Under the pieces are notes generated by a model. That model was not told where the DNA came from and made no database searches. It saw only the letters and a program-made list of their open reading frames with translations. A stretch of DNA of 10,870 nucleotides from DASPTB01 sp035623615 (GTDB lineage Bacteria; Actinomycetota; UBA4738), in assembly GCA_035623615.1 (NCBI GenBank), contig DASPTB010000042.1, positions 1 through 10,870 of the forward strand, given 5' to 3'. The position numbers were made by a program, and so were the translations under genes. Of this stretch, positions 1 through 5,993 are shown in pieces (the first letter of the stretch is position 1; every line of letters starts with the position of its first letter).

Positions 1-897
1 ACGGGCAAAGCGATCCTCAAGATCAGCTCGCAGACGCAGGGGCAGGGCCACGAGACGACCTTCGCGCAGATCGTCGCCTCCGAGCTCGGCATCCAGCCGG
101 AGGACATCAAGGTCCAGCACGGCGACACCGACAACACGCCCTACGGGCTCGGCACGTACGCGTCGCGGTCGACCCCCACCGTCGGCGCGGCCACCGCGAT
201 GGTGTCGCGCCGGGTGGGCGAGAAGGCGCGGAAGCTCGCCGCGCACTTGCTGGAGGTCGACGAGAACGACATCGAGCAGGACGTGGGGAAGTTCTACGTG
301 AAGGGCGCGCCCGACAAGGTCAAGACGATCCAGGAGGTCGCGTTCGCCGCCTACACCAACTATCCGGTCGGGATGGAGCCCGGGCTCGAGGGGAGCTACT
401 ACTACGACCCGCCCAACCTCACGTACCCGTTCGGGACGTATGTGGTGGCCGTCGAGGTCGACCCGGACACCGGCCAGTGGAAGGTGCGCCGGATGGTGGC
501 CGTCGACGACTGCGGCGTCCGCATCAACCCGATGATCGTCGAGGGACAGATCCACGGCGGGCTGACGGAGGGGTACGGCATCGCCGCGATGGAGCTGATC
601 ACGTTCGACGACAGCGGGAACTGCATCGGATCGAACTTCATGGACTACCTGCTGCCGACGGCGTGGGAGACGCCGAAGTTCGAGCTGTTCGAAACCGTGA
701 CGCCGTCTCCGCATCATCCGATCGGCGCGAAGGGCGTCGGCGAATCTGCGACCGTGGGGTCGCCGGCGGCGTACGTCAACGCGGTGCTCGACGCCGTGTG
801 GCACCTCGGCGTGCGCAACCTCGAGATGCCGGTCACGTCGGCGCGCGTGTGGGAAGCCATCCACGACGCGCAGGGCGGCGGAGGCGGCGGAAGCTGA
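1..897 (+). CDS. Molybdenum hydroxylase large subunit (CoxL/XdhA-like), C-terminal 298 residues
   Basis: This is the 3' part of a gene that begins outside the window; the frame is open from base 1 to a TGA at 895-897. The product belongs to the xanthine oxidase/CO dehydrogenase large-subunit family, which binds the molybdopterin cofactor and carries out substrate hydroxylation. Visible signatures are QGQGHETT near the start, VDDCGVRINPMIVEGQ and the late KGVGE motif, whose Glu is the catalytic base in this family. It aligns without large gaps to the second half of the large subunit at 6848-9217, starting at about residue 492 of that protein, so roughly 490 residues are missing here. The active-site loop that separates form I from form II lies outside the window, so the substrate class is unknown. 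The protein ends in a glycine run (GGGGGGS). xdhC follows after 22 bases, probably in the same operon. Confidence 0.93.
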   Translation, partial: TGKAILKISSQTQGQGHETTFAQIVASELGIQPEDIKVQHGDTDNTPYGLGTYASRSTPTVGAATAMVSRRVGEKARKLAAHLLEVDENDIEQDVGKFYVKGAPDKVKTIQEVAFAAYTNYPVGMEPGLEGSYYYDPPNLTYPFGTYVVAVEVDPDTGQWKVRRMVAVDDCGVRINPMIVEGQIHGGLTEGYGIAAMELITFDDSGNCIGSNFMDYLLPTAWETPKFELFETVTPSPHHPIGAKGVGESATVGSPAAYVNAVLDAVWHLGVRNLEMPVTSARVWEAIHDAQGGGGGGS

Positions 898-919
898 GGC
901 GACGCAGGGTGATGGGCCC

Positions 920-1897
920 GTGACCGTCGAACTCGAGGCCGTCGAGCGCGACCTGCGGGAGCGGGGGCACCCGTTCGCACTCGCCACGGTCGTGTGGCGG
1001 CGCTCTCCTTCGTCCGCGAAGGTGGGAGCGCGCGCGCTCGTGACCGCGGACGGTCAGCTGCGGGGCTGGCTCGCCGGCGCGTGCGCGGAGCCCGCGGTGA
1101 TCGGCGAAGCCAAGAAGGCGATCGCGGAAGGGTCGGCGCGGCTGGTGTTCATCGGTCCGCCGGAGGAGATCGCCGAGCATGCGCGCGACGGCGTGACATC
1201 GGTCCCGATCGCGTGCCAGAGCGAGGGCGCGCTCGAGGTGTACGTTGAGCCCGTGCTGCCCAACCCGCAGCTCGTCGTGATCGGCCGGTCGCCGGCGGTC
1301 GACGCGCTGGCCCGGATGGCCGGTGTCCTCGGCTGGCGGACCGTCGTCGTCGACGACGCAGGGGCAGCCGAGGATCATCCCGGGATCGAGCACGTGGAGA
1401 CGAGCCTCGACCTGGCCTCGCTCGGGGTGGGCGCGGGGTCGTTCGTGGTGGTCGCGACGCAGGGCCACTACGACGAGGAGGCACTCGAGCAGGCGCTCAC
1501 CACCGACGCGACGTACGTGGGGCTGGTCGCTTCCCGCAAGCGGGCCGCCGCGGTGCTGGAATACCTGCGGTCGCGCGGCGTGCCGGAGGAGCGGGTCGCG
1601 CGGGTCCACGCGCCCGCGGGCCTCGATCTCGGGAGCGTCGCGACCGACGAGATCGGCGTGGCGGTTCTGGCGGAGCTGGTTCGGCTGCGGGCAGAGGAGG
1701 GCCTGGGGGCCGTGGTCGCCGCCGCGCCGAGCCCCGAGACGCACGAGGCGGTCGATCCCATCTGCGGCATGACCGTCCAGATCGCGTCCGCCCGCCACCG
1801 GTCGGTCTACGAGGGCCGCACGTACTACTTCTGTTCGGCGGGCTGTCTGGCGAAGTTCGAGGAGGCTCCCGCCGAGCATGCGGTCGGGGCGGGCTGA
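920..1897 (+). CDS. xdhC: XdhC/CoxF-family molybdenum cofactor maturation protein with C-terminal YHS domain
   Basis: The 325-residue protein has three parts. Residues ~13-79 form an XdhC/CoxI domain (AKVGARALV, then GWLAGACAEP). Residues ~117-260 form the XdhC Rossmann-type domain (LVVIGRSPAVDAL; VVVATQGHYDEEAL; YVGLVASRKR). Residues ~277-318 form a YHS domain (DPICGM, then YYFCSAGCLAKFEE) with Cys282, Cys305 and Cys309. XdhC proteins bind molybdenum cofactor, support its sulfuration and deliver it to xanthine dehydrogenase/CODH-type enzymes; YHS domains bind metal. The start is GTG at 920, because the nearby ATG at 912 runs into a stop after three codons; a weak AGGG lies 10 bases upstream. 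It follows the large-subunit gene by 22 bases, which suggests it serves that enzyme. The YHS fusion lengthens it relative to plain XdhC. Family assignment is firm; the role of the YHS part is inferred. Confidence 0.92.
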   Translation: MTVELEAVERDLRERGHPFALATVVWRRSPSSAKVGARALVTADGQLRGWLAGACAEPAVIGEAKKAIAEGSARLVFIGPPEEIAEHARDGVTSVPIACQSEGALEVYVEPVLPNPQLVVIGRSPAVDALARMAGVLGWRTVVVDDAGAAEDHPGIEHVETSLDLASLGVGAGSFVVVATQGHYDEEALEQALTTDATYVGLVASRKRAAAVLEYLRSRGVPEERVARVHAPAGLDLGSVATDEIGVAVLAELVRLRAEEGLGAVVAAAPSPETHEAVDPICGMTVQIASARHRSVYEGRTYYFCSAGCLAKFEEAPAEHAVGAG

Positions 1898-1925
1898 GAG
1901 CGGCCGGCATCGGGCTGTCGCTCTC
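1896..1925 (+). terminator. Hairpin at the end of xdhC, possible terminator
   Basis: GAGAGCG (1896-1902) and CGCTCTC (1919-1925) form a perfect 7-bp stem around a 16-base loop that can itself pair further (GCC with GGC). The stem begins inside the xdhC TGA stop codon and is followed by CCTTGTCATT, a poor T-rich tail. It sits between xdhC and the next promoter, where a terminator would be expected. The weak T-tract makes factor-independent termination uncertain. Confidence 0.45.
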
Positions 1926-1933
1926 CCTTGTCA

Positions 1934-1962
1934 TTGACTTCGAACGTGTGTTCGGGTATGGT
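1934..1962 (+). promoter_or_regulatory. Sigma70-type promoter of the DUF222-HNH gene
   Basis: A -35 element TTGACT (1934-1939, 5 of 6 consensus) and a -10 element TATGGT (1957-1962, 4 of 6) are separated by exactly 17 bp. Transcription would start near 1969, giving a leader of about 28 bases before the ATG at 1998. The spacer is filled by a LexA-type palindrome, listed separately. Confidence 0.7.
1940..1955. promoter_or_regulatory. LexA (SOS) box between -35 and -10
   Basis: TCGAACGTGTGTTCGG contains a perfect CGAAC-N4-GTTCG palindrome (1941-1954), the core of the LexA box in Actinomycetota and Bacillota (consensus close to TCGAAC-N4-GTTCGA). It lies entirely between the -35 and -10 hexamers, so bound LexA would block RNA polymerase. 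The downstream gene is a 13E12/DUF222-HNH family member; members of that family in mycobacteria are known to have LexA boxes, which fits. DNA-damage induction is inferred from the site. Confidence 0.8.
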
Positions 1963-1997
1963 GTCTGCACTCCCCCCGCGACCGATCGAGGTCCGGG

Positions 1998-3140
1998 ATG
2001 CAGTCTCCTCAGGAAGCACCGCTCGCCGAGCAGATGGACGCGTGTCACGTCCGCGCCTGCGCCGCGCACCGACAGCTCCTCGGGTTCATCGCCGGGGCGG
2101 ATCGCCGGGAGCTTTGGCGTGGCGACGGAGCCCGCGACATGGCCCACTGGCTCTGGATGCGCTACGGCATGTCGGAGTGGAAGGCGAGGCGCTGGATCGT
2201 AGCGGCGTATGCCCTGGAGAACTTGCCGTTGACTGCTTCGGGCCTGGAGTCGGGTGAGCTCGGCATCGACAAGGCGGTCGAGCTCTGCAGGTTCGCGACG
2301 CCCGAGACCGAAGAGGGGCTTCTTTCATGGGCCACCCGGGTCTCCGCCGGAGCCATCCGCAGGAAGGGAGACCTCGAGGCAACCAGGACCCTCGCCGAGA
2401 CCCGCGAGCTCGAGCGGTCGCGTTCGCTCCGTGTCTCTTACGACGACGAGGGCCGGCGCTGCGACATCGAGGTGAGCCTGCCCGCGGCCGAAGGCCGGAT
2501 GGTCGAGGCCGCGATCGAGGCGCGCCGGAGGACTTTGCCGGTCATGCCCGGGGAAGAAGGCGACGCCGACGCCCACCGTGCGGATGCCCTAGTGGCGCTG
2601 TGTACGGGAGGCTTCCCTGAACGAACCGACGAGGCGACCGTCGTCGTGCACGCCTCATTGGAGGCGATGGCGACCGGCGAGGGATCGGCGTCCCTGGAGT
2701 CCGGCGGTGTGATCCACGCCGAGACCGCCCGGCGCCTGGGGTGCTCGGGACGGGTCCAGGTCGTGGTCGAGGACGAGTCCGGGGAGCCGATCCGGCTCGG
2801 CAGGACCACGCGGGATCCGTCCGCGGCGATGCTCCGCCTGCTTCGCCACAAAGACCCGGGGTGTGTGTTCCCGGGGTGCGGCTCGAGGTCCTTCACCCAC
2901 GCCCACCACATCTCGTGGTGGTCGACCGGCGGCAGGACCGACCTCGACAACCTGGCCATTGTCTGCACGTTCCACCACCGCCTCGTCCACGAGCACGGCT
3001 GGAGACTCACCCGGGACCGGGGCGAGCTCCGGTGGTTCCGTCCAGAGGGCACGAGGTACCTGGCGGGACCGGAAAGACCTCAGGGACCGATCGAGGCGCT
3101 CCCGCGAGGGCAGCCGGCCCTGCCGGTCGCGGGGGTGTGA
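1998..3140 (+). CDS. DUF222 / HNH endonuclease domain protein (13E12 repeat family)
   Basis: The 380-residue protein has an N-terminal helical DUF222 region (about residues 15-260) and a C-terminal HNH nuclease domain (about 285-340). The HNH part shows CVFPGCG (Cys289, Cys294), HAHH (301-304), GGRTDLDNL with Asn318, then Cys323 and HH at 326-327, the usual metal-binding and catalytic residues of this fold. The family is widespread and often multicopy in Actinomycetota (13E12 genes of Mycobacterium tuberculosis). It is presumed to cut DNA, but its biological target is not established. The ATG at 1998 was chosen because GAGG (1988-1991) lies 6 bases upstream. The gene has its own promoter with an embedded LexA box, so it is probably an SOS gene. 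The HNH signature looks intact. Family assignment is firm; cellular role is open. Confidence 0.93.
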   Translation: MQSPQEAPLAEQMDACHVRACAAHRQLLGFIAGADRRELWRGDGARDMAHWLWMRYGMSEWKARRWIVAAYALENLPLTASGLESGELGIDKAVELCRFATPETEEGLLSWATRVSAGAIRRKGDLEATRTLAETRELERSRSLRVSYDDEGRRCDIEVSLPAAEGRMVEAAIEARRRTLPVMPGEEGDADAHRADALVALCTGGFPERTDEATVVVHASLEAMATGEGSASLESGGVIHAETARRLGCSGRVQVVVEDESGEPIRLGRTTRDPSAAMLRLLRHKDPGCVFPGCGSRSFTHAHHISWWSTGGRTDLDNLAIVCTFHHRLVHEHGWRLTRDRGELRWFRPEGTRYLAGPERPQGPIEALPRGQPALPVAGV

Positions 3141-3153
3141 TCCGGCAGCGAGA

Positions 3154-3182
3154 TTGACTGACTGATCGCTCGGTCCGATACT
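3154..3182 (+). promoter_or_regulatory. Promoter of the small membrane-protein gene, likely leaderless
   Basis: TTGACT (3154-3159) and GATACT (3177-3182) are separated by 17 bp, the same -35 hexamer and spacing as the promoter at 1934. The predicted transcription start, about 7 bases past the -10, falls at 3189-3190, the A of the ATG. No Shine-Dalgarno sequence is visible before this ATG, which agrees with leaderless initiation, common in Actinomycetota. Confidence 0.55.
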
Positions 3183-3189
3183 CGCCTGA

Positions 3190-3528
3190 ATGAAGCCCGA
3201 GTTGTGGTTGCTGCCGCTCGTCGTTGTCGTGACCGCGGTACGCGCCTATCTGAGCTTTGGTCCGACTCATCATGGGTGGTTCAACAGAACGTTTCCGCGC
3301 CGACGGCTCGCCGATCTCTGGCTCGTCGCGGGAGCGGCGGTACCAATGGTGCTCGCGCTGATGGCGTGGCCGACCCGTGCCGGTAATGAGGTTTGGCTGT
3401 TCTCGTTCTGTCTCTCCGTCCTGCTCTTCAACACGGTGGGCCTTCTGCTCGAACTGAGGGCCGGTCGCGCCGGGGAGCCGACGTGGTCGGCTTGGAGAGC
3501 GAGCCCGCCCTCCCGGGCGGACCGCTGA
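3190..3528 (+). CDS. Hypothetical small membrane protein, three predicted transmembrane helices
   Basis: I do not recognise a family for this 112-residue protein. Hydrophobic stretches at about 4-22, 41-60 and 67-88 look like three membrane-spanning helices. A basic loop between the first two (FPRRRL, 35-40) suggests a cytoplasmic side, and a polar tail (about 89-112) follows the third helix. The ATG at 3190 has no ribosome site but lies where the upstream promoter would start transcription, so a leaderless message is likely. Its stop codon (TGA 3526-3528) is part of the TGAGG ribosome site of the next gene, so the two are probably translationally coupled. No motif points to transport or enzymatic function. 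The promoter, membrane pattern and coupling support a real gene. Confidence 0.68.
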   Translation: MKPELWLLPLVVVVTAVRAYLSFGPTHHGWFNRTFPRRRLADLWLVAGAAVPMVLALMAWPTRAGNEVWLFSFCLSVLLFNTVGLLLELRAGRAGEPTWSAWRASPPSRADR

Positions 3529-3536
3529 GGACGGAC

Positions 3537-3839
3537 ATGGCGGACGACGAAGCCTTGCTCAAGCAGGCGGAGAAGGCACTGACCGAGATCAAGGTCGCGC
3601 AGGGGCTGTCCGACGAGCACGCGTCCGTTCTGGCCGCGCTCCGGCTCCGGCTCACGGGCGATCCCGGCACCTCCCTCGAGGACATGATGGCCGCTGCGGG
3701 CGACCTCGGTGGGCCGAATCTCGACGAGATGCTGGCCGAGGGTTCCACGAAGAGGGCGGGCCCCAGCCTCGACGACGTTCTCGCGCGTGAGCCGAGGAAG
3801 AAGGGATCGCTGGACGACCTGCTGGCGGGAGACCAGTAG
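3537..3839 (+). CDS. Hypothetical acidic protein with four SLDDLLA-like repeats
   Basis: The 100-residue protein starts at ATG 3537, preceded by TGAGG (3526-3530) with 6-base spacing; the longer in-frame reading upstream overlaps the previous gene and lacks such a site. Residues 1-40 form a predicted amphipathic helix region (ALLKQAEKALTEIK). Residues 46-97 hold four copies of a seven-residue acidic-hydrophobic motif: SLEDMMA (46-52), NLDEMLA (61-67), SLDDVLA (77-83) and SLDDLLA (91-97), spaced 15, 16 and 14 residues, with linkers rich in Gly, Pro and Lys/Arg. There is no signal peptide or membrane helix. Such arrays usually act as short docking motifs in flexible chains, but no partner is evident; the co-transcribed membrane protein is a candidate. 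I do not recognise a named family. Confidence 0.72.
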   Translation: MADDEALLKQAEKALTEIKVAQGLSDEHASVLAALRLRLTGDPGTSLEDMMAAAGDLGGPNLDEMLAEGSTKRAGPSLDDVLAREPRKKGSLDDLLAGDQ

Positions 3840-3846
3840 CGGCCCG

Positions 3847-5103
3847 TCAGGCGAGTGCGACGGCGCCGGCCAGCTCCTCGAGGCTCTCGAGGTTGTGTCC
3901 CGAGAGGAACACGTCCACGTATGGGAGCGACGCCGCCATCCCCCGGGCGAGAGGCTCGTAGCTCGGGCTTCCCTTCAGCGGGTTGACCCACACGACGCGA
4001 TACGCGAGCCGGGACAACCGCTGCATCTGGCGCGCAAGCAGTTCGGGATCTCCGCGCTCCAGCCCATCGGAGCACAGCACCACCACCGCGCCTCGCAGCG
4101 CGGACCGCGCAGACCATTCGTCGAGCAGCGCCTTCAGCGACTCACCGATGCGCGTACCGCCCTCCCAGTCGGTGACCCGCGCGGCGACGGCCGCCAACGC
4201 CTCGTCGGGCTCACGCGTGCGGAGCACCGGGGTGATCCGGGTCAGTCGCGTACCGAAGCAGAAGGCCTCCACCTTGCGGCCGGCGCGCGCGGCCGCGTGG
4301 GCGAACTCGACCAGCGGCCGCGCGTACGGCGACATCGAGCCCGACACGTCGAGGATCAGCACGAGCGGACGGGGCCGCGTCCGCCGGTCCTTGTACGCGC
4401 GGCGAAACGGCTCTCCCTCGGTGCGCAGCGACCGCCGCAGAGTTCGGCGAAGGTCGAACTGCCTTCCCCGCGACGCCGGGCGCAGTCGCCGCGAGGATCG
4501 CATGGGCGCGATCAGGGCGAGCCGGCGGACGAGGGCGAGCACCGTTCGGCGCTCCTCCGGCGTGAGTTCCGTGAAATCCCTGTGGCGCAATACTTCCGCG
4601 TCACTCGCCACGATGCGCAGCGCGCTGTCTCCCTCGGGCTCGTCCTCCTCCGATGCGCCCGTCCACTTCGCGGCGACGATGACCTCGGCCTCCTCCGGCG
4701 GAACGAGCGCCTCGTCCGGCTCTCTCGCCGGCGATGGCCCGGTCTCCGCCTGCGGTAGCTCAAGTGCGGGTCGCTCGTCGGGGCCGAAATAACGGTCGAA
4801 CAGCGCGTCCAGCGCGGGGAAGTCCTCCGGGCGGGACACGAGGGTCGCGCGGGCGGCCAGGCGCAGGTCCACCGCGTCGAACGGGTCGAGCGCCGCGGCC
4901 GCCCGGCAGAAGGAGATGATCCGCCCTGTTCCGCACACGAATCCGTTTTCTCTGAGGAAGCGACCGAAACCCACGAGACGGTGCAGGACCTCGGCTCCGG
5001 GCTCGTCGTGATGCAGCGTGCTCGGCGCGGGAGGCGGGCTGCTTGCGGGGGGCACGGCTACCGGCTCAGGTCTGCCCGCCGACGACGTCCACGATCTCCC
5101 CAC
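3847..5103 (-). CDS. coxE: CoxE-like von Willebrand factor A domain protein
   Basis: The protein (418 residues from a GTG at 5103) has a C-terminal VWA domain with an intact metal-ion-dependent adhesion site: DVSGS (252-256), Thr317 in GGTRIG and Asp346 in CSDG. The N-terminal half carries the region typical of CoxE/VWA-containing proteins (VLHRLVGFGRFLRENG at 39-54) and an acidic linker. In cox clusters CoxE works with the MoxR ATPase CoxD in building the molybdenum-copper active site of CO dehydrogenase; by analogy this pair probably matures the enzyme encoded just upstream. The GTG at 5103 would overlap moxR by 38 bases. A GTG at 5055, 10 bases after the moxR stop, gives a 402-residue protein that loses only a Ser/Pro-rich stretch; neither has a clear ribosome site, so the start is uncertain. 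The stop lies 7 bases from the convergent neighbour's stop. Confidence 0.9.
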   Translation of the reverse strand: MGRSWTSSAGRPEPVAVPPASSPPPAPSTLHHDEPGAEVLHRLVGFGRFLRENGFVCGTGRIISFCRAAAALDPFDAVDLRLAARATLVSRPEDFPALDALFDRYFGPDERPALELPQAETGPSPAREPDEALVPPEEAEVIVAAKWTGASEEDEPEGDSALRIVASDAEVLRHRDFTELTPEERRTVLALVRRLALIAPMRSSRRLRPASRGRQFDLRRTLRRSLRTEGEPFRRAYKDRRTRPRPLVLILDVSGSMSPYARPLVEFAHAAARAGRKVEAFCFGTRLTRITPVLRTREPDEALAAVAARVTDWEGGTRIGESLKALLDEWSARSALRGAVVVLCSDGLERGDPELLARQMQRLSRLAYRVVWVNPLKGSPSYEPLARGMAASLPYVDVFLSGHNLESLEELAGAVALA

Positions 5104-5953
5104 GGGCGAGCTCGAGGTCGTCGTGATCCTTCAGCACGGCGCCGAGCGTCGCCGAGGCCGTGTCGGCGTCCAGTCCGTCCACGCCGAGGAACGCCAGGGC
5201 GTGCGCCCAGTCGATCGCCTCGGCCACGCCGGGGCGCTTCGCGACGTCCATGGTGCGCAGGCGCGCCACGGCCTCGGCGACTTGCCGCGCGAGCGCCGGT
5301 GATACCTCCGGGGCGCGAACCCCGATGATCTCCATCTCGCGTTCGAGCGACGGGTGGTCGATCCAGTGATAGAGGCACCGTCGCTTGAGCGCGTCGTGGA
5401 GCTCACGCGTTCGGTTCGACGTGATGATCACCGCCGGCGGCCTGATCGCGGCGATGCGGCCGAGCTCCGGAATCGTGACCGCGAACTCGGACAGGACTTC
5501 CAGCAGGAACGCCTCGAACTCGTCGTCCGCGCGGTCGAGCTCGTCCACCAGCAGCACCGCCCGGTCGCCGGCGCGGATGGCGGCCAGGAGCGGCCGCTCC
5601 ACGAGGAACTCCTCGCCGAACAGGTCGCCGACGCGCGACTCGGGATCGGCGAGCTCGTCGGCCTGCATCGCCCGGACGGCGATCAGCTGCCGCGAGTAGT
5701 CCCACTCGTACAGCGCCTGGCTCGCGTCGATGCCCTCGTAGCACTGAAGACGGATGAGCTCGCGGTCGAGGGCGGTCGACAGCACCTTGGCCACCTCGGT
5801 CTTTCCGACCCCGGCCTCGCCCTCGAGCAGCAGCGGCTTCCCGAGTGAGAGCGCCAGGTAGATCGATGTGGCGAGCGGCCGGTCGGCAAGATAGGCCCCG
5901 CTCCGCAGCTTCTCCTGCAGCTCGTCGACCGAACCGATCGGGGCGTCGCTCAT
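5066..5953 (-). CDS. coxD: MoxR-family AAA+ ATPase (CoxD-like)
   Basis: The 295-residue protein has the full MoxR set: Walker A GEAGVGKT (45-52), Walker B VLLVDELD (133-140), sensor 1 Asn180 in TSNRTRE, and the arginine-finger region KRRCLYHW (190-197). MoxR ATPases act as chaperones with VWA partners, and the next gene encodes one. In cox clusters the CoxD homologue is needed to mature the CODH active site. The ATG at 5953 was chosen because the reading frame upstream of it lies in coxM coding sequence and has a low-complexity Arg/Pro composition. Only GGGG two bases before the ATG resembles a ribosome site, and it belongs to an inverted repeat (5956-5970) that could affect initiation. A gap of 40 bases separates it from coxM, and it probably belongs to the same operon. 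MoxR assignment is firm; the coxD role rests on context. Confidence 0.93.
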   Translation of the reverse strand: MSDAPIGSVDELQEKLRSGAYLADRPLATSIYLALSLGKPLLLEGEAGVGKTEVAKVLSTALDRELIRLQCYEGIDASQALYEWDYSRQLIAVRAMQADELADPESRVGDLFGEEFLVERPLLAAIRAGDRAVLLVDELDRADDEFEAFLLEVLSEFAVTIPELGRIAAIRPPAVIITSNRTRELHDALKRRCLYHWIDHPSLEREMEIIGVRAPEVSPALARQVAEAVARLRTMDVAKRPGVAEAIDWAHALAFLGVDGLDADTASATLGAVLKDHDDLELARGEIVDVVGGQT

Positions 5954-5955
5954 GA

Positions 5956-5970
5956 CCCCATGATATGGGG
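5956..5970. repeat. Inverted repeat just upstream of the moxR/coxD start codon
   Basis: CCCCAT-GAT-ATGGGG is a perfect 6-bp inverted repeat with a 3-base centre. It lies in the 40-base gap between coxM and moxR and ends 2 bases before the moxR ATG. In the message it could form a small hairpin covering the only GGGG that resembles a ribosome site, or act as a DNA operator. Within it an ATG begins a three-codon frame (Met-Gly-Ser) whose TGA overlaps the moxR ATG. Function is unproven. Confidence 0.4.
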
Positions 5971-5993
5971 TGGGCGGATCCCGTCGGGCCGGC

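Noticed and set aside
833..1879. Open frame of 348 codons on the minus strand opposite xdhC
   Set aside because: Arg/His-rich antisense shadow of a clear XdhC-YHS gene, without recognisable domains.
3393..3536. N-terminal extension of the acidic repeat protein
   Set aside because: The frame is open to an ATG at 3393, but this part overlaps the membrane-protein gene and lacks a ribosome site, whereas ATG 3537 has TGAGG at proper spacing.
1998..3840. SOS nuclease, membrane protein and acidic repeat protein as one new defence system
   Set aside because: The small genes have their own promoter, and nothing in the sequence links them functionally to the nuclease. The idea needs conserved co-occurrence, which cannot be judged from one window.
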